The notes below the pieces were generated by a model, which had not been told where the DNA came from, ran no database searches, and was given only the letters and a program-made list of their open reading frames with translations. From Opitutia bacterium (GTDB taxonomy: Bacteria > Verrucomicrobiota > Verrucomicrobiia > Opitutales > Seribacteraceae), in the NCBI GenBank assembly GCA_018645725.1, contig JABGWD010000212.1, positions 1 through 37,789 on the forward strand: 37,789 nucleotides of DNA, written 5' to 3'. The position numbers and the translations under genes are program-made. Below, piece by piece: positions 1 through 8,228 of the stretch; within the stretch, counting starts at the first letter, position 1; each line of letters opens with the position of its first letter.

Positions 1-105
1 AAGATGAGCGCGAAGGAAAGAAGAGAAACGGGTTTCATGGGGTAAGTTTGCGGGGTGACTCGGGGCGGTGGTTTCGGGGGTATGCGAAGGGAAAATGGAC
101 AGAAA

Positions 106-534
106 TCAAGGATTGAAGTCGATCACAAAGACATCGTCGAGGATAGGCTTGAGGATGGAAACGAAAGCTTTGTGGTCGGGGTGGGGGAGGTATGCTGTTC
201 GAGCCTTTTCGTTCTCGAAGGTTACGATAAAGCAGTGGGTGAATCCTTTGTTCAGTCCTTCCGGGCTGTTGTTCTTTCCCCATTCGAGGGAGCGGATTCC
301 GGAAATCTTTCCTTTCAGTGCGGCGAATTCCCTCTCGACTTGTCTAATCTTCGCGGGATCGGCGTCTTCCTTGAACTTGAAGCACACGACATGACGAATT
401 TCCCCTTTGGAAGAAGTGTTCGTGGCTGTTTCCTTGGCTTTATATGGTTTGGCGGATGATTCCAAATACATGAAGGCGCACAGGCATACACAGATCGAGG
501 TGACGAGTCGAATAAGTTGTGATCGTAAATTCAT
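106..534 (-). CDS. Exported Dabb (stress-responsive A/B barrel) domain protein
   Basis: A 142-residue product. I chose the ATG at 534 rather than the upstream one at 627 because it opens directly into a signal peptide: a short basic start (Arg4, Arg9), a hydrophobic core, then a likely signal peptidase I site after SSA. The mature part has the Dabb pattern: an RHVVCFKFKED opening strand, a central helix rich in charged residues, then a strand with FTHCFIVTFENEKARTAYLPHPDH and a closing VIDF. Dabb proteins are small dimeric ferredoxin-like barrels with varied or unknown roles; bacterial exported versions are common in Planctomycetes and Verrucomicrobia. The substrate cannot be told. It is transcribed alone, away from the gene at 670. 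No clear Shine-Dalgarno sequence precedes it. Confidence 0.8.
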   Translation of the reverse strand: MNLRSQLIRLVTSICVCLCAFMYLESSAKPYKAKETATNTSSKGEIRHVVCFKFKEDADPAKIRQVEREFAALKGKISGIRSLEWGKNNSPEGLNKGFTHCFIVTFENEKARTAYLPHPDHKAFVSILKPILDDVFVIDFNP

Positions 535-632
535 GAAGGGATAACTTTGATCCAAATGGGAGGGATGACAATCCGAATGGACTGTTTTGTTCAAAAAGAT
601 CAAGCTCAGTGAAATAATTTCGACCACTTATC

Positions 633-660
633 TTGACTTGCGAGTGAGCTTTTACACAAT
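633..660 (+). promoter_or_regulatory. Putative sigma-70 promoter, -35 TTGACT, -10 CACAAT
   Basis: TTGACT (633-638) lies 16 bases before CACAAT (655-660), which matches four of six consensus positions. Transcription would begin around 667, only a few bases before the ATG at 670, so the message would be nearly leaderless. The fit is partial and no transcript data are available. Confidence 0.35.
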
Positions 661-669
661 GGTTCGGAT

Positions 670-894
670 ATGAGTACTGAATTCGATTGGTTCATGGTCA
701 CCATGCCTATTTTTGCATTAATCGTTTACGCCATCGTGATGGTTGGTTCGATGGAGAAGCAACCGAAGTTTCTCGAGAGCAAGCAGACCGAGAAAATGGT
801 AATTTATGGGTTCGGAGCCCTTTTGGGGATCGGAATCCTTTATTCCGGGTATGCCATGATAGATCTCTTTTTCGACTTGTTGTCGAAATATTGA
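670..894 (+). CDS. Small membrane protein, two predicted helices
   Basis: A 74-residue protein. Residues about 8-27 (MVTMPIFALIVYAIVMVGSM) and 44-70 are hydrophobic and are likely membrane helices, joined by a charged stretch (KQPKFLESKQTEK). I do not recognise the family. The gene ends four bases before the FmdB-type zinc-ribbon gene at 899 and is on the same strand, so the two and the DoxX-like gene at 1154 probably form one transcript. The start is the only in-frame ATG that keeps the first helix whole. Its function cannot be inferred beyond an inner-membrane location. Confidence 0.7.
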   Translation: MSTEFDWFMVTMPIFALIVYAIVMVGSMEKQPKFLESKQTEKMVIYGFGALLGIGILYSGYAMIDLFFDLLSKY

Positions 895-898
895 GTTT

Positions 899-1129
899 AT
901 GCCGATTTTCGAGTTCAGTTGCCTGGAGTGTTCCAAGGAATCTGAAATCCTCGTTCGTTCAGCGGAGTGGGAAGGAGAGGCTGAATGTCCGTCCTGTGGT
1001 TCGCATCAATTGGAAAAAATGCTTTCTGTTTTTACTGCGACCGGTTCGAATGGGGCGGATTCGGTTGCCGATTCTGCTCCTTGCTCGGGAATGCCGAGCA
1101 ATTGCGGGCGTTGCGGGTTGGACAATTAG
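899..1129 (+). CDS. FmdB-family zinc-ribbon protein
   Basis: A 76-residue protein with the FmdB/CxxC-CxxC putative regulatory ribbon. It opens MPIFEFSC and has two zinc knuckles, Cys8-x2-Cys11 and Cys30-x2-Cys33, followed by a GSHQLEKMLSVF strand-helix that is typical of the family. The C-terminal tail adds four more cysteines (CSGMPSNCGRCG), which is common in these proteins and could bind a second metal. FmdB was named from a regulator linked to formamide metabolism, but most members have no tested function. It sits between two small membrane-protein genes in the same direction. Confidence 0.88.
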   Translation: MPIFEFSCLECSKESEILVRSAEWEGEAECPSCGSHQLEKMLSVFTATGSNGADSVADSAPCSGMPSNCGRCGLDN

Positions 1130-1153
1130 AAGTTTTTTGTCGGCTTTATCGGT

Positions 1154-1522
1154 ATGATCGAATGGTCGCCCAAGATACTTCAGGCATTGGTCGCGTTGAC
1201 CTTGCTTTGGGTTTGGCTCTTTCGTTTTGGTCGTCCCACTTCCTTTCGTGGTGGTCGCTCGAAAGACTTGAAGGAGGAATTTGGCGTTTATGGTTTGCCG
1301 GAATGGTCTTTTTGGGCAGTAGGTTCCTGCAAGGTCTTGCTTTCCCTTTCCTTGTTGGCCGGTCTTTATTTTGAGCAATTGATCAAACCAACGGCTCTTG
1401 CCTTGACGGTTTTGATGTTTGCTGCGGTTTGGATGCATTTGAAGATGAAGAGGGATTCTCTGGTCAAGGCTCTCCCTGCCTATCTCATGCTGACGGCTTG
1501 CGTCTTTCTCGTTTTCAATTGA
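1154..1522 (+). CDS. DoxX-like small membrane protein
   Basis: A 122-residue protein with four likely membrane helices: about residues 7-24, 50-70, 77-95 and 105-121. The spacing, and the polar KMKRDSLVK loop between helices three and four, resemble the DoxX/DoxX-like (DUF4870-type) small membrane proteins, whose roles are mostly unknown and sometimes linked to redox stress. The family call is tentative. It follows the zinc-ribbon gene by 24 bases and converges with recD2, whose stop lies about 50 bases beyond; no clear terminator hairpin is visible in that gap. Confidence 0.6.
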   Translation: MIEWSPKILQALVALTLLWVWLFRFGRPTSFRGGRSKDLKEEFGVYGLPEWSFWAVGSCKVLLSLSLLAGLYFEQLIKPTALALTVLMFAAVWMHLKMKRDSLVKALPAYLMLTACVFLVFN

Positions 1523-1573
1523 TTGCTTTCGGCGCCTTCGACCCGTTGAAGAACGAGTTCGGGAATCTTCCTG

Positions 1574-3766
1574 TCATTGCGCCGCATGGAGTTTTCTTAC
1601 CAGGTCCGTTTTTCTTACGAGGGTCTTGTGGTTTTTGACCGCCATCGCATAGGCTGCCGGATCACCTACGAAGACAACCTTCTTCTTGGCCCGGGTAAGA
1701 CCCGTATAGACTAGGTTCCTTTGGAGCATCATGAAATGTTGTTTGAGGATGGGAAAGATGACGACGGGGTATTCGCTTCCTTGGCTCTTGTGTATGGAGA
1801 TCGCATAGGCCGGTTGGAGATCCGTCACTTCCATTCTTTCATAGACGATTCTGCGGTCATCGAAAAGAATCTCCACCTTGCCGTTCATTGAATCGACGGA
1901 GTCAATCACACCCATGTCCCCATTGAAGACGTCCTTGTCGTAATTGTTTCTCGTCTGAATGACTTTGTCCCCTTCGCGAAAAAGACTGTGGCCCATGACG
2001 TGGGTGGCGCCGTTTGGGTTGAGCGTATCCCTGATCTGGTCGTTGAGGTTTCCGATTCCGCCAATGCCGCGATGGAGTGGGGCAAGGACTTGGAGGTCTC
2101 TTTTCGGGTCTATGCCGAATTTTTCGGGGAGTGTCCGTTGGCAAAGCTTAGTCACGGATGCCACGCATTCCTCCGGAGTCAGAGCCCGGACGAAGTGGAC
2201 GTCGTGAAGCGGGTCGATTTCATCAGGCGAATCGATCGGGGCAGGGGGGGAACCTTTGCCTGCCAGAATGCCATGAGCCAAGCCGACGATTCCACTGGTT
2301 TCGGCTTGGCGAAAGGTAACTTCCAAGCGGGTTACCGAAAACAAGGCCGAGTCAATGAGGTCCTTGAGGACGTTGCCCGAGCCCACGGAGGGGAGTTGGT
2401 CGGCATCCCCGACAAGCAGAAGATGTGCCTGGGGGGGGATTGCCCGCACGAGGGCCGCCGCCAGGCGCACGTCCAGCATACTTGTCTCATCCATGATAAG
2501 GAAGTCACAGGTCAACGGGTTGCGGTCATTTACGGTGAATCCTCCGTGCGAGGGGTCGAATTTCAGCAAACGGTGAACGGTTTGGGCTAAATGGGATGCG
2601 CTTTCCGCCATTCTGCGGGCGGCCCGGCCCGTCGGGGCGGCCAACAGTATTTTTGTCTTCTTTGCCTTGAGGATGGAAACGAGTGAACGCAGGATGGTTG
2701 TTTTCCCCGTGCCGGGTCCGCCTGTCAGGATGGAAATTTTCGAGGCAAGAGCCGCACTGACACCCTTTGATTGAGCTTCGGCAAAGCCAAACCCCGCCTT
2801 CTCCTGAGCCCATTGGACGGCTTTGTCGATTAGTATGGGGGGGAGGGATGAGGGGGCGTACAGTATGTTGCGGAGAGCTTGGGCCAAGGTTTGTTCGGCC
2901 CGTTGCGAGCTTGGCAACTGGAGCCAGTCCGGTTCGGTGGGGACAAGGTGCGACTCGGAGAGCAGAGCGTCGATACGCAATTCGACTTCATTGGCCTCGG
3001 TTTCGAGCAAATTCGCGGAGTTGAGTGCCAATTCCCTTCTTTCGGCATGGGTGTGACCGGCATCCTCGGATTCCTGCATCACGTGAAGCACGCCGGCCTC
3101 GATTCTTTCGGGGCCATTGTTTGACAAGCCCAAGTTCAGGGCAATCCGGTCTGCCGTTTTGAATCCTATGCCCTTGACGTCACGAATGATCCGGTACGGA
3201 TCGGTTTCCAGTATTGTTTTGGCTTCGTTTCCATATTTTCGAACGAGGCGAAGGCACAGCGCGTCAGTCACTCCGTAGGTTTGAAGAAACATCATGACTT
3301 CACGGATGGCTTTTTGTTCGGCCCAGGCCTCTTTGATGCTTTTTACCCTTTTTGCCCCAATTCCTTCGACTTCGCGCAATCGGGCCGATTCATCGGAGAT
3401 CACCCGGAGGGTATCGGCCCCGAAGTGATCGACGATTTTGTTGGCATAGGTCTTTCCGATTCCGTGAATCAGTCCGCTTGCGAGGTATTTCCTTATCCCA
3501 TAGGCGGAGGCAGGTAGTTTGCTCTCGAAAGAAACGAAGGAAAACTGTCTTCCGTGCTTCGGATGATTGGTCCATGACCCTTCCAAAAGCAGGGTCTCTC
3601 CGCATTGAACCTTGGGGGCCTTGCCTACGACGGCAATTTCTACGCTTTGGTCACCCTCCCTCAGTTTCCCAATGAGAAAACCGTTTTCCTCATTGTAGAA
3701 GGTAATCCGCTCGAGGACACCCTCGAGCGAACTGGCCTCCTTCTCCTCTGTTGAACGCCCAGACAA
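1574..3766 (-). CDS. recD2: ATP-dependent DNA helicase RecD2 (SF1B)
   Basis: A 730-residue 5'-3' DNA helicase of the RecD2/TraA group, which works without RecB and RecC in DNA repair. The N-terminal OB-like domain carries the signature ITFYNEENGF (21-30). Helix-hairpin-helix segments follow (HGIGKTYANKI 101-111; EGIGAKR 134-140; KGIGFKTADRIA 198-209). The motor has Walker A GGPGTGKTT (349-357), Walker B MDET (425-428), motif III GDADQLPSVGSG (453-464) and the late motifs YAISIHKSQGSE (654-665) and YTGLTRAKK (687-695). Length is normal for the family. The start is TTG, two bases after the creD stop; the next in-frame ATG would remove the OB domain. It is probably co-transcribed with creD. Confidence 0.95.
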   Translation of the reverse strand: MSGRSTEEKEASSLEGVLERITFYNEENGFLIGKLREGDQSVEIAVVGKAPKVQCGETLLLEGSWTNHPKHGRQFSFVSFESKLPASAYGIRKYLASGLIHGIGKTYANKIVDHFGADTLRVISDESARLREVEGIGAKRVKSIKEAWAEQKAIREVMMFLQTYGVTDALCLRLVRKYGNEAKTILETDPYRIIRDVKGIGFKTADRIALNLGLSNNGPERIEAGVLHVMQESEDAGHTHAERRELALNSANLLETEANEVELRIDALLSESHLVPTEPDWLQLPSSQRAEQTLAQALRNILYAPSSLPPILIDKAVQWAQEKAGFGFAEAQSKGVSAALASKISILTGGPGTGKTTILRSLVSILKAKKTKILLAAPTGRAARRMAESASHLAQTVHRLLKFDPSHGGFTVNDRNPLTCDFLIMDETSMLDVRLAAALVRAIPPQAHLLLVGDADQLPSVGSGNVLKDLIDSALFSVTRLEVTFRQAETSGIVGLAHGILAGKGSPPAPIDSPDEIDPLHDVHFVRALTPEECVASVTKLCQRTLPEKFGIDPKRDLQVLAPLHRGIGGIGNLNDQIRDTLNPNGATHVMGHSLFREGDKVIQTRNNYDKDVFNGDMGVIDSVDSMNGKVEILFDDRRIVYERMEVTDLQPAYAISIHKSQGSEYPVVIFPILKQHFMMLQRNLVYTGLTRAKKKVVFVGDPAAYAMAVKNHKTLVRKTDLVRKLHAAQ

Positions 3767-3768
3767 GC

Positions 3769-5193
3769 TTAGTCGTTCTGGTTGGGAGGGCTTTTGGCGT
3801 TTAAGCGAATGGCATACCAGTCGATCTTACGCGTAAAATACATCGCTGCCGTCAGGGTCGCAAACAAGCCAAGGCTACCCATCAGCAAGGCGAAGTTCTC
3901 AAGCTGCAGAATGACGTAGAGGTATCCGTAAAGCAGGATCAGGACGACTCCTACCGTCAGGCCAAGCCGGAGACTGCGAAGAATCGCCTGAGCATATCCC
4001 GAGATGAGTAAAATGACTGCGGTGGTCGATACCCAGTAGGCCAGGTCGAATCCAAAGTGCTCGGACAAAGAAAGCAAGAGGAGATAGAAAATCAGTATGG
4101 CAAAACCCACGAGGAGGTATTGAATGGGGTGAACCCTTGCTTTTTGGAGTATTTCGGAAAAGAAAAAGGCCGCGAAAGCAAAACCTAGAAAAAGAATCGC
4201 GTACTTGGCCATGCGGTTCGTCTTTTGGTAGACGTCGGTCGGAAGATAAAAACGAATCCCAAAGGCGGAATCACCGAGAATGTTTTTCGGGCCCGAAAGG
4301 GATCTTGCGGGTTCGCCGTGTCTGTTCTTTTCCCAGTCTGTCGAATCATCGCCCTTGGGTGCCGAGCCGGTCCAGGATTGAGGGATGGCCCGGTTCAAGT
4401 GAAGGACTTTCCAGTTTGCCTTGAAACCATCCTCGCCCAGTTCTTTGCCAAGCGGAAGAAAGGCTCCGTCGAAACTGGGTGATGACCAAGGAGAGTCGAC
4501 CGAGACGGAAGTGGTCTTTCCGATAGGGGAAAAGGCGAGTGTCGAACTTCCGTCCAGATGCAGGTCGATCACGAACTCGGAGGAGGCGTTGATCTCGGAC
4601 AAGTCAATCATTGCCATCACTCCGGTGGAAATCACTTCTTGGGTAGGTAGGCCGGGCAGGGTTTCGAGTTCCTTGCCATCGAAAAGGATTTTCGAATTTT
4701 CACGAATCCCGCGCACGTCGCTGATGCCTATGGTCAGCCATGCCTTGTCCTTGAGGATATTCTCCTGGAGAACCCTCGTCATATCCCAGTCCGGGGAGAG
4801 GAATTTCCCGGAAATGCGCAGGCGGGACTTGTAGACGACGCTTTCGTAGATTCCGCGGTAACGGGTTTCGGGGATAACGGTGCCATTGATTTCCAAATTT
4901 TCGGGGAGTATGTGAAGATAACGGGTTTCGCGCGTCGTTCTCGTTCTGCCGTTGGAGTGGTTGCTGACTTCGACGTGGAAGGGGACGCTTATGATCGGTC
5001 CAATGACAGTCTGATCGAGCCCCCACTTCGAGCTGATCTCCCGAGTGACTTCCTCGCGGCGGTTTTCGCGTTCGTCAATAATGAAGAAGAGGGGAATGGT
5101 CAGAATGAGCAACCCCAAGACGAGTAAAGTAATTACGATTAGCTTGATTGTAATCGAGCTGCCGGATGAAGGAGCGGAAAGCGTTTGGTTCAT
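3769..5193 (-). CDS. creD: CreD-family inner membrane protein
   Basis: A 474-residue protein with the CreD layout: one N-terminal membrane helix (about 16-39), a long periplasmic domain (about 40-325) containing the family-typical IGPIISVPF segment (64-72), then about six closely packed helices to residue 460 and a short cytoplasmic tail. In E. coli, CreD belongs to the CreBC regulon and affects envelope properties and colicin tolerance; its biochemical role is unknown. No creBC genes are nearby. Its stop is followed after two bases by the TTG start of recD2, so recD2 expression probably depends on it. About 100 bases separate it from the leuA stop upstream, room for its own promoter; an AT-rich -10-like TATATT is present on the minus strand at 5249-5254. 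Confidence 0.9.
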   Translation of the reverse strand: MNQTLSAPSSGSSITIKLIVITLLVLGLLILTIPLFFIIDERENRREEVTREISSKWGLDQTVIGPIISVPFHVEVSNHSNGRTRTTRETRYLHILPENLEINGTVIPETRYRGIYESVVYKSRLRISGKFLSPDWDMTRVLQENILKDKAWLTIGISDVRGIRENSKILFDGKELETLPGLPTQEVISTGVMAMIDLSEINASSEFVIDLHLDGSSTLAFSPIGKTTSVSVDSPWSSPSFDGAFLPLGKELGEDGFKANWKVLHLNRAIPQSWTGSAPKGDDSTDWEKNRHGEPARSLSGPKNILGDSAFGIRFYLPTDVYQKTNRMAKYAILFLGFAFAAFFFSEILQKARVHPIQYLLVGFAILIFYLLLLSLSEHFGFDLAYWVSTTAVILLISGYAQAILRSLRLGLTVGVVLILLYGYLYVILQLENFALLMGSLGLFATLTAAMYFTRKIDWYAIRLNAKSPPNQND

Positions 5194-5291
5194 GGTCTTG
5201 GTTTTTGTCTTTTGAAATATTTAGATGGTGGAGAGCTCGGAATTGTTCAATATACCGCATTCCCAACCCCGGGAACCTGTCCGTTTCGGGT

Positions 5292-6968
5292 TTATCTTGT
5301 CCTGTTGAAGGCACTGACGAGGGCAAGCAAACCGCTCTTTTCGATACTGGAGTCAATTCCGCAACCGTAGGCCGTTCTTCCGCTCTTCGTCTGGAGCTGA
5401 ATGAAAGCGGCCGATTCGGTTGCCGAGCCTCCTCCGATCGAATGCTGGCGGTAATCGGTCAACTTGAAGTCCTTGACGCCGTGATTTTCCAATGCGTGAA
5501 CGAATGCGTTGATCGGACCGTTCCCTTGTCCTTCTATGGATTTGCTTTCCCCATCTATTTCAATCGTGGCAAGGCAGGAAATTTCTCCCTCCGCTTCTTC
5601 GATTTTGGTTGTTTGGTAGCCAACAAGCTTGAGGGGGGAGTTCTTTTCCAAAAACTCGGCCTTGAAAGTTGCGTAGATCTCCTCGGCCGCAAGTTCGCGG
5701 GATTCCGAATCCGCCTTGTCATTGACGAGGACGCCAACTTCGGGGTGCATGGGTTTGGGCAGTTCGAGGCCGAATTCGCGTGAGAGCACGTAGGCGACTC
5801 CGCCTTTTCCACTCTGGCTGTTGATTCGGATTATCGCTTCGTAGGATCGTCCGAGATCCCGCGGGTCGATCGAAAGGTAGGGAACTTGCCAAAGGGTTTC
5901 GTCCGAATCACCCTCCTTCTCGCGTAGGTCCATTCCCTTTTTGATCGCATCCTGATGAGAACCGGAAAATGCGGTGAATACGAGATCTCCGCCGTAGGGG
6001 TGTCTCTCGTGGACGGTCATACCAGTGGTGCGTTCATAGGTTTTCCTGATCTCGTCCAAGTTACTGAAGTCGAGCCCCGGGTGAAGGCCCTGCGAGTACA
6101 TGTTCAAGGCGACGGTTACGATGTCCAGGTTGCCAGTCCGTTCACCGTTTCCGAACAAGGTTCCTTCCACCCGGTTCGCTCCTGCGAGGAGACCGAGTTC
6201 CGTTGCCGCAGTGCCCGTTCCCCGGTCATTGTGCGTATGCAGGCTGATGATTGCCTTGTCCCGTTCCTTGAGGTTTTGGCAAAACCATTCGATTTGATCG
6301 GCATGTACGTTTGGAGTGAAGAGTTCGACGGTGGCCGGCAGGTTCAGTATGATTGGGTTTTCCTCGGTCGGTTCCCATGCCTCCATAACCGCTTCGCATA
6401 CCTCCAGGGCATAATCGACTTCGGTATCGGAAAAACTTTCGGGAGAGTATTCCAAACGGACTTCGGTGTCGTCGAGTTCGGGAAGCAAATCACGGATGAG
6501 CTTTACCCCGTCAACTGCGATTTGCTTGATTTGCTCCCTTGACATGCCGAAAGTCACTTTTCTCTGAAGAGGAGAAGTCGAATTGTAGACGTGAACGATT
6601 GCTTTTTTCGCGCCCCTGAGACTTTCGAAACTTCTCTTGATCAAATGTTCCCTCGATTGGGTGAGAACCTGCAAGGCGACGTCGTCGGGTACCAGGTTCT
6701 CGTCAATAAGCTTGCGGGCGAAGTCGAATTCCGTTTGAGCGGCAGATGGAAACCCGACCTCGATCTCTTTGAATCCGATTTCGACAAGCAACTTGAATAG
6801 TTCGAGCTTTTCCTTGATCCCCATGGGAATGGGCAAGGCTTGGTTGCCATCTCTCAAATCAACGCTGCACCAATGGGGAACCCGGTCGATCGTCTTTCCG
6901 GGCCAAGTCCGGTCGGGCAGGTCTATGGTTCCCCAGGGTTTGTATTTTGTTATCGGGCTTTTTTGCAT
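5292..6968 (-). CDS. leuA: 2-isopropylmalate synthase
   Basis: A 558-residue enzyme of the longer (type 2, LeuA/IPMS) form, which joins acetyl-CoA and 2-oxoisovalerate in the first committed step of leucine synthesis. Visible landmarks are the N-terminal WCSVDLRDGNQAL (33-45) with the catalytic Arg-Asp pair, the metal-binding HTHND (244-248), and GNGERTGN (273-280). The C-terminal part from about residue 425 is the regulatory dimer domain that binds leucine, with GQGNGPINAFVHAL near 487-500. Length fits this class. The other leu genes are not in the window. An AAGGA sits just before the ATG. It is transcribed divergently from coaC, with 151 bases between them. Confidence 0.96.
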   Translation of the reverse strand: MQKSPITKYKPWGTIDLPDRTWPGKTIDRVPHWCSVDLRDGNQALPIPMGIKEKLELFKLLVEIGFKEIEVGFPSAAQTEFDFARKLIDENLVPDDVALQVLTQSREHLIKRSFESLRGAKKAIVHVYNSTSPLQRKVTFGMSREQIKQIAVDGVKLIRDLLPELDDTEVRLEYSPESFSDTEVDYALEVCEAVMEAWEPTEENPIILNLPATVELFTPNVHADQIEWFCQNLKERDKAIISLHTHNDRGTGTAATELGLLAGANRVEGTLFGNGERTGNLDIVTVALNMYSQGLHPGLDFSNLDEIRKTYERTTGMTVHERHPYGGDLVFTAFSGSHQDAIKKGMDLREKEGDSDETLWQVPYLSIDPRDLGRSYEAIIRINSQSGKGGVAYVLSREFGLELPKPMHPEVGVLVNDKADSESRELAAEEIYATFKAEFLEKNSPLKLVGYQTTKIEEAEGEISCLATIEIDGESKSIEGQGNGPINAFVHALENHGVKDFKLTDYRQHSIGGGSATESAAFIQLQTKSGRTAYGCGIDSSIEKSGLLALVSAFNRTR

Positions 6969-7079
6969 GAGATCCTTAACCTTTAGTCAATCCTCGTGAT
7001 GATGGAAAGAGGAAATCCCGTTTGAACCGAAACAGTCGCTTCCGGGAGGTTTTGAGCCTTTCCGTCAAAGAGTTGGATG

Positions 7080-7108
7080 TTGCGAACAGGCGCATGCCGA
7101 AGTATGAT
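7080..7108 (+). promoter_or_regulatory. Sigma-70-like promoter of coaC
   Basis: TTGCGA (7080-7085) and TATGAT (7103-7108) are separated by exactly 17 bases, a good match to the consensus. The expected start of transcription, near 7115, is about five bases before the coaC ATG at 7120, so the leader would be too short for a Shine-Dalgarno sequence. None is present. Confidence 0.5.
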
Positions 7109-7119
7109 CGTCCTTTTGC

Positions 7120-7701
7120 ATGAGTGATCAAAAACCCGAATCCACCGCTGTGCTTGCCGGCAAGACCGTTGTTCTCGGCGTATCCGGATCAATTGCCGCG
7201 TACAAATCGGCTGACTTGGTGAGCGAATTGAGGCGGGCGGGAGCAGGGGTCTTTGTGGTGATGACCGAGTCCGCTACCCATTTCATCTCCAGTTTGACGT
7301 TGGGAACGCTTTCCCGAAACCCCGTGCTGACCTCGATGTGGGAAGAGGACAGGGGGTGGCAACCCGGGCATATCGAACTTGCGGACCGGGCGGACATGCT
7401 CCTTGTGGCGCCCGCGACGGCCAATCAAATCGGAAATTTTGCCAATGGTTGCGCTCCGGACGTTCTCTCGTCGATTTATCTCGCCACCAAGGCGAAGGTC
7501 ATGATGGCTCCGGCAATGAACGGAAAGATGTACCTTCATGCGGCGACTCAGGGGAATTTGGCCAAGTTGCGGCAATTGGGTGTTCGGATCGTTGAGCCTG
7601 AGGAGGGTGAACTTGCCTGTGGTTACGAGGGGACGGGGAAAATGGCTTCGATCCCTGAGATATTGAAAGACGCAGTGGATTCCTTGCTGGCATCTCCCTG
7701 A
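7120..7701 (+). CDS. coaC: Phosphopantothenoylcysteine decarboxylase (stand-alone CoaC)
   Basis: A 193-residue flavoprotein that decarboxylates phosphopantothenoylcysteine in coenzyme A synthesis. It shows the FMN-binding start VLGVSGSIAAYKS (18-30), the catalytic His84 in PGHIELA, the APATANQIGNFANG loop (97-110), PAMNGKMY (131-138) with Asn134, and the flap ELACGYEGTGKMA (164-176) with Cys167. In most bacteria CoaC is fused to the synthetase CoaB in one protein of about 400 residues. Here the gene stops after the decarboxylase, with a normal stop codon and a terminator directly behind it, so the CoaB activity must be encoded elsewhere. Related flavoproteins such as UbiX or peptide-cysteine decarboxylases are less likely, given the intact PAMN and ACG motifs. 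Confidence 0.88.
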   Translation: MSDQKPESTAVLAGKTVVLGVSGSIAAYKSADLVSELRRAGAGVFVVMTESATHFISSLTLGTLSRNPVLTSMWEEDRGWQPGHIELADRADMLLVAPATANQIGNFANGCAPDVLSSIYLATKAKVMMAPAMNGKMYLHAATQGNLAKLRQLGVRIVEPEEGELACGYEGTGKMASIPEILKDAVDSLLASP

Positions 7702-7706
7702 GATAC

Positions 7707-7744
7707 AAAAAAAAGGCCCCCTGCAATGCAGGAAGCCTTTTGGG
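7707..7744. terminator. Bidirectional Rho-independent terminator
   Basis: A hairpin with inner stem CCTGCA/TGCAGG and outer AAAGGC/GCCTTT pairing, flanked by an A-run on the left and T-run on the right. It can therefore stop transcripts from both sides: coaC (+) ends six bases earlier, and hpf (-) ends at 7770. Confidence 0.8.
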
Positions 7745-7769
7745 GCAAAATATGGATCGCCGACCTTAC

Positions 7770-8126
7770 TCAAGCGGCATTCGGAAGGTCCTGAAGGGAC
7801 GTTTGTTTCCTTTTGACCCTTTTGAGCCTGGCTTTGCGCCGGAGGCCGCGGTCAAGTTTTTCAATGAGATCATCGATCGCCTTGTAAAGGTTGTCGCTCG
7901 AACTCGAAATCGTTATGGTCGTTCCCTTGAGTTCAAGGTGTCCTTTGGCGGTAAATTGGTTTTTGTGGGATGAAGATCGCGAATCCTGGTCAAGTTCCAC
8001 CCTCGCTCTTATGATTTTCTCCTCGTGCTTGAAGATTTTTACCATCTTGTCGCTGACAATGTTTTTGAGCGCGTCGGTAAGATCGAGATGTAGTCCGGAG
8101 ATAATCAGGTTGTTCTTCATATGCAT
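7770..8126 (-). CDS. hpf: Short ribosome hibernation promoting factor (HPF/RaiA family)
   Basis: A 118-residue product if translation starts at the ATG at 8126; an ATG six bases later (8120) is equally possible. The reading frame stays open to an ATG at 8207, but the extra 27 residues look unlike the family. The core matches the ribosome-bound S30AE domain: IISGLHLDLTDALK, a basic helix (SDKMVKIFKHEEKIIRARVEL), a beta-strand pair, then DNLYKAIDDLIEKLDRGLRR and a basic tail. Such proteins block the decoding centre and help form inactive ribosomes in stationary phase. The size corresponds to short HPF or YfiA rather than the long, dimerising form. Confidence 0.88.
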   Translation of the reverse strand: MHMKNNLIISGLHLDLTDALKNIVSDKMVKIFKHEEKIIRARVELDQDSRSSSHKNQFTAKGHLELKGTTITISSSSDNLYKAIDDLIEKLDRGLRRKARLKRVKRKQTSLQDLPNAA

Positions 8127-8228
8127 GTATTTTTTTGTTAACTGTATTTCGATGCATTCAAGCATCCACTCAAAAATAACAAAGCGCAATCCGCTGTCCT
8201 TTACCAATTTTGTTTCGACTTTTTTTTT

